NCBI GenBank assembly: GCA_963755395.1
Contig: CAVWJJ010000004.1
Coordinates: forward strand, 620,001-684,000
Source of the DNA: DAHVFK01 sp963755395
GTDB lineage: Bacteria > Pseudomonadota > Gammaproteobacteria > Burkholderiales > SG8-39
Length of the DNA stretch: 64,000 bases
Direction: 5' to 3'
Translations under genes and position numbers: made by a program
Shown: positions 63,484 to 64,000 of the stretch, piece after piece
Position numbering within the stretch: position 1 is the first letter of the stretch
Layout of the letters: each line of letters starts with the position of its first letter
Notes under the pieces: model-generated
What the model saw: the letters and a program-made list of their open reading frames with translations, nothing else
Told to the model about the DNA's origin: nothing
The model's database searches: none

Positions 63484-64000
63484 ATGGGGCAATCCGCACG
63501 GGCCGTCGTGTGCCGCGAACTGAACAAGCCGGTGGTGGTCGAGACGATCACGGTGGACCCTCCGCAGCGCGGGGAGGTGATGGTGAAGCTCGGCGCCTGC
63601 GGCGTGTGTCACTCCGACCTGTCGGCGACCAACGGCACTATTCCACTGCCGCCGCCGCTCGTGCTCGGGCACGAGGCGGCCGGCGAGGTGATCGCGGTGG
63701 GCGAGGGCGTCAGCGGGCTCGCCGTCGGCGATCACGTGGTGTCGTCGTTCATCTACATGTGCGGCAAGTGCCGCTTCTGCTCGATGGGCCGGCCGGTGCT
63801 GTGCGTCGAGCAGGGCAAGGCGCTGACCACGCTTCCGGACGGCACGCTGCGCACCAGGGACGCGCAGGGCCGACCGCTCAATATCTTCTCGGGCTGCGGC
63901 GTGATGGCCGAGTTCGCCACGCTGCACGTCGACAACGTGGTCAAGATCGATCCCGGGATTCCGTTCGATCGCGCCGCGCTGGTCGGTTGCGCGGTCACCA
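63484..64000 (+). CDS. Zinc-dependent alcohol dehydrogenase (3' end outside window)
   Basis: The first 172 residues of a zinc MDR alcohol dehydrogenase. Catalytic zinc ligands are the Cys of GACGVCHSDLS and the His of VLGHEAAGE; structural zinc ligands are in YMCGKCRFCSMGRPVLC. GGGAGAT seven bases before ATG 63484 supports the start. Divergent from the aldehyde dehydrogenase by 83 bases. Glutathione-independent class III-like or NAD-Rxyl group by the insert after the structural zinc; the NAD domain lies beyond the edge. Confidence 0.88.
   Translation, partial: MGQSARAVVCRELNKPVVVETITVDPPQRGEVMVKLGACGVCHSDLSATNGTIPLPPPLVLGHEAAGEVIAVGEGVSGLAVGDHVVSSFIYMCGKCRFCSMGRPVLCVEQGKALTTLPDGTLRTRDAQGRPLNIFSGCGVMAEFATLHVDNVVKIDPGIPFDRAALVGCAVT

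Overview
The window is GC-rich, densely coded chromosomal DNA from a Gram-negative bacterium, most probably a betaproteobacterium. The evidence is the tRNA-Tyr/Gly/Thr-tuf-tRNA-Trp-secE-nusG-rplKAJL-rpoBC string, an MSHA-type pilus locus with secretin, a porin ending in Phe, and many CoA-based catabolic enzymes. I cannot fix the genus. No insertion sequence, phage gene, integrase, CRISPR array or replication origin is visible, and no gene-free stretch exceeds about 300 bases.

Bases 1-14110 hold an MSHA-type (type IV-related) pilus assembly locus in two blocks on the + strand. Block one is mshE (cut by the left edge), mshG, an mshF-position gene, a short prepilin, a Wzy_C-family O-antigen ligase-like membrane protein, then minor pilins C, D, O and P. 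Block two is mshI, a PilN-like gene, J, K, L (secretin), M and N, behind its own sigma-70-like promoter. The blocks are in the opposite order to the Vibrio locus, and the ligase-like gene next to the pilin suggests pilin glycosylation. A convergent orphan OmpR-type response regulator closes the region.

Bases 14928-29435 hold an aspartate dehydrogenase-like gene and then the translation/transcription block: three tRNAs behind a good promoter, tuf, tRNA-Trp, secE, nusG, rplK, rplA, rplJ, rplL, rpoB, rpoC and a strong terminator.

Bases 29455-53018 are accessory metabolism: an acetyltransferase, a TauE-ClC membrane pair, and a divergent catabolic module. One side of that module is quinone reductase and SDR. 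The other is hydrolase, CoA-transferase, crotonase, enolase-superfamily enzyme, acyl-CoA ligase and a copper chaperone. After this come an AMACR-like racemase, a cobalamin-binding-type protein without signal peptide, MscS, an IclR regulator divergent from an SDR plus a PimC/PimD-like acyl-CoA dehydrogenase pair, a GST, an SDR and an MFS transporter. Together these look like uptake and CoA-dependent degradation of an organic acid that I cannot name.

Bases 53022-64000 hold a porin with a palindromic operator, a small lipoprotein, a thioesterase, a ThrH-type phosphatase, and a minus-strand operon acsA-E1alpha-E1beta-E2-acyl carrier protein in which every junction is a 4-base overlap. An aldehyde dehydrogenase lies upstream of it, and a divergent zinc alcohol dehydrogenase runs off the right edge. 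Three genes between 48.8 and 56.2 kb (an MDR oxidoreductase, an RDD membrane protein and an SDR) each carry one apparent extra base that breaks the frame.
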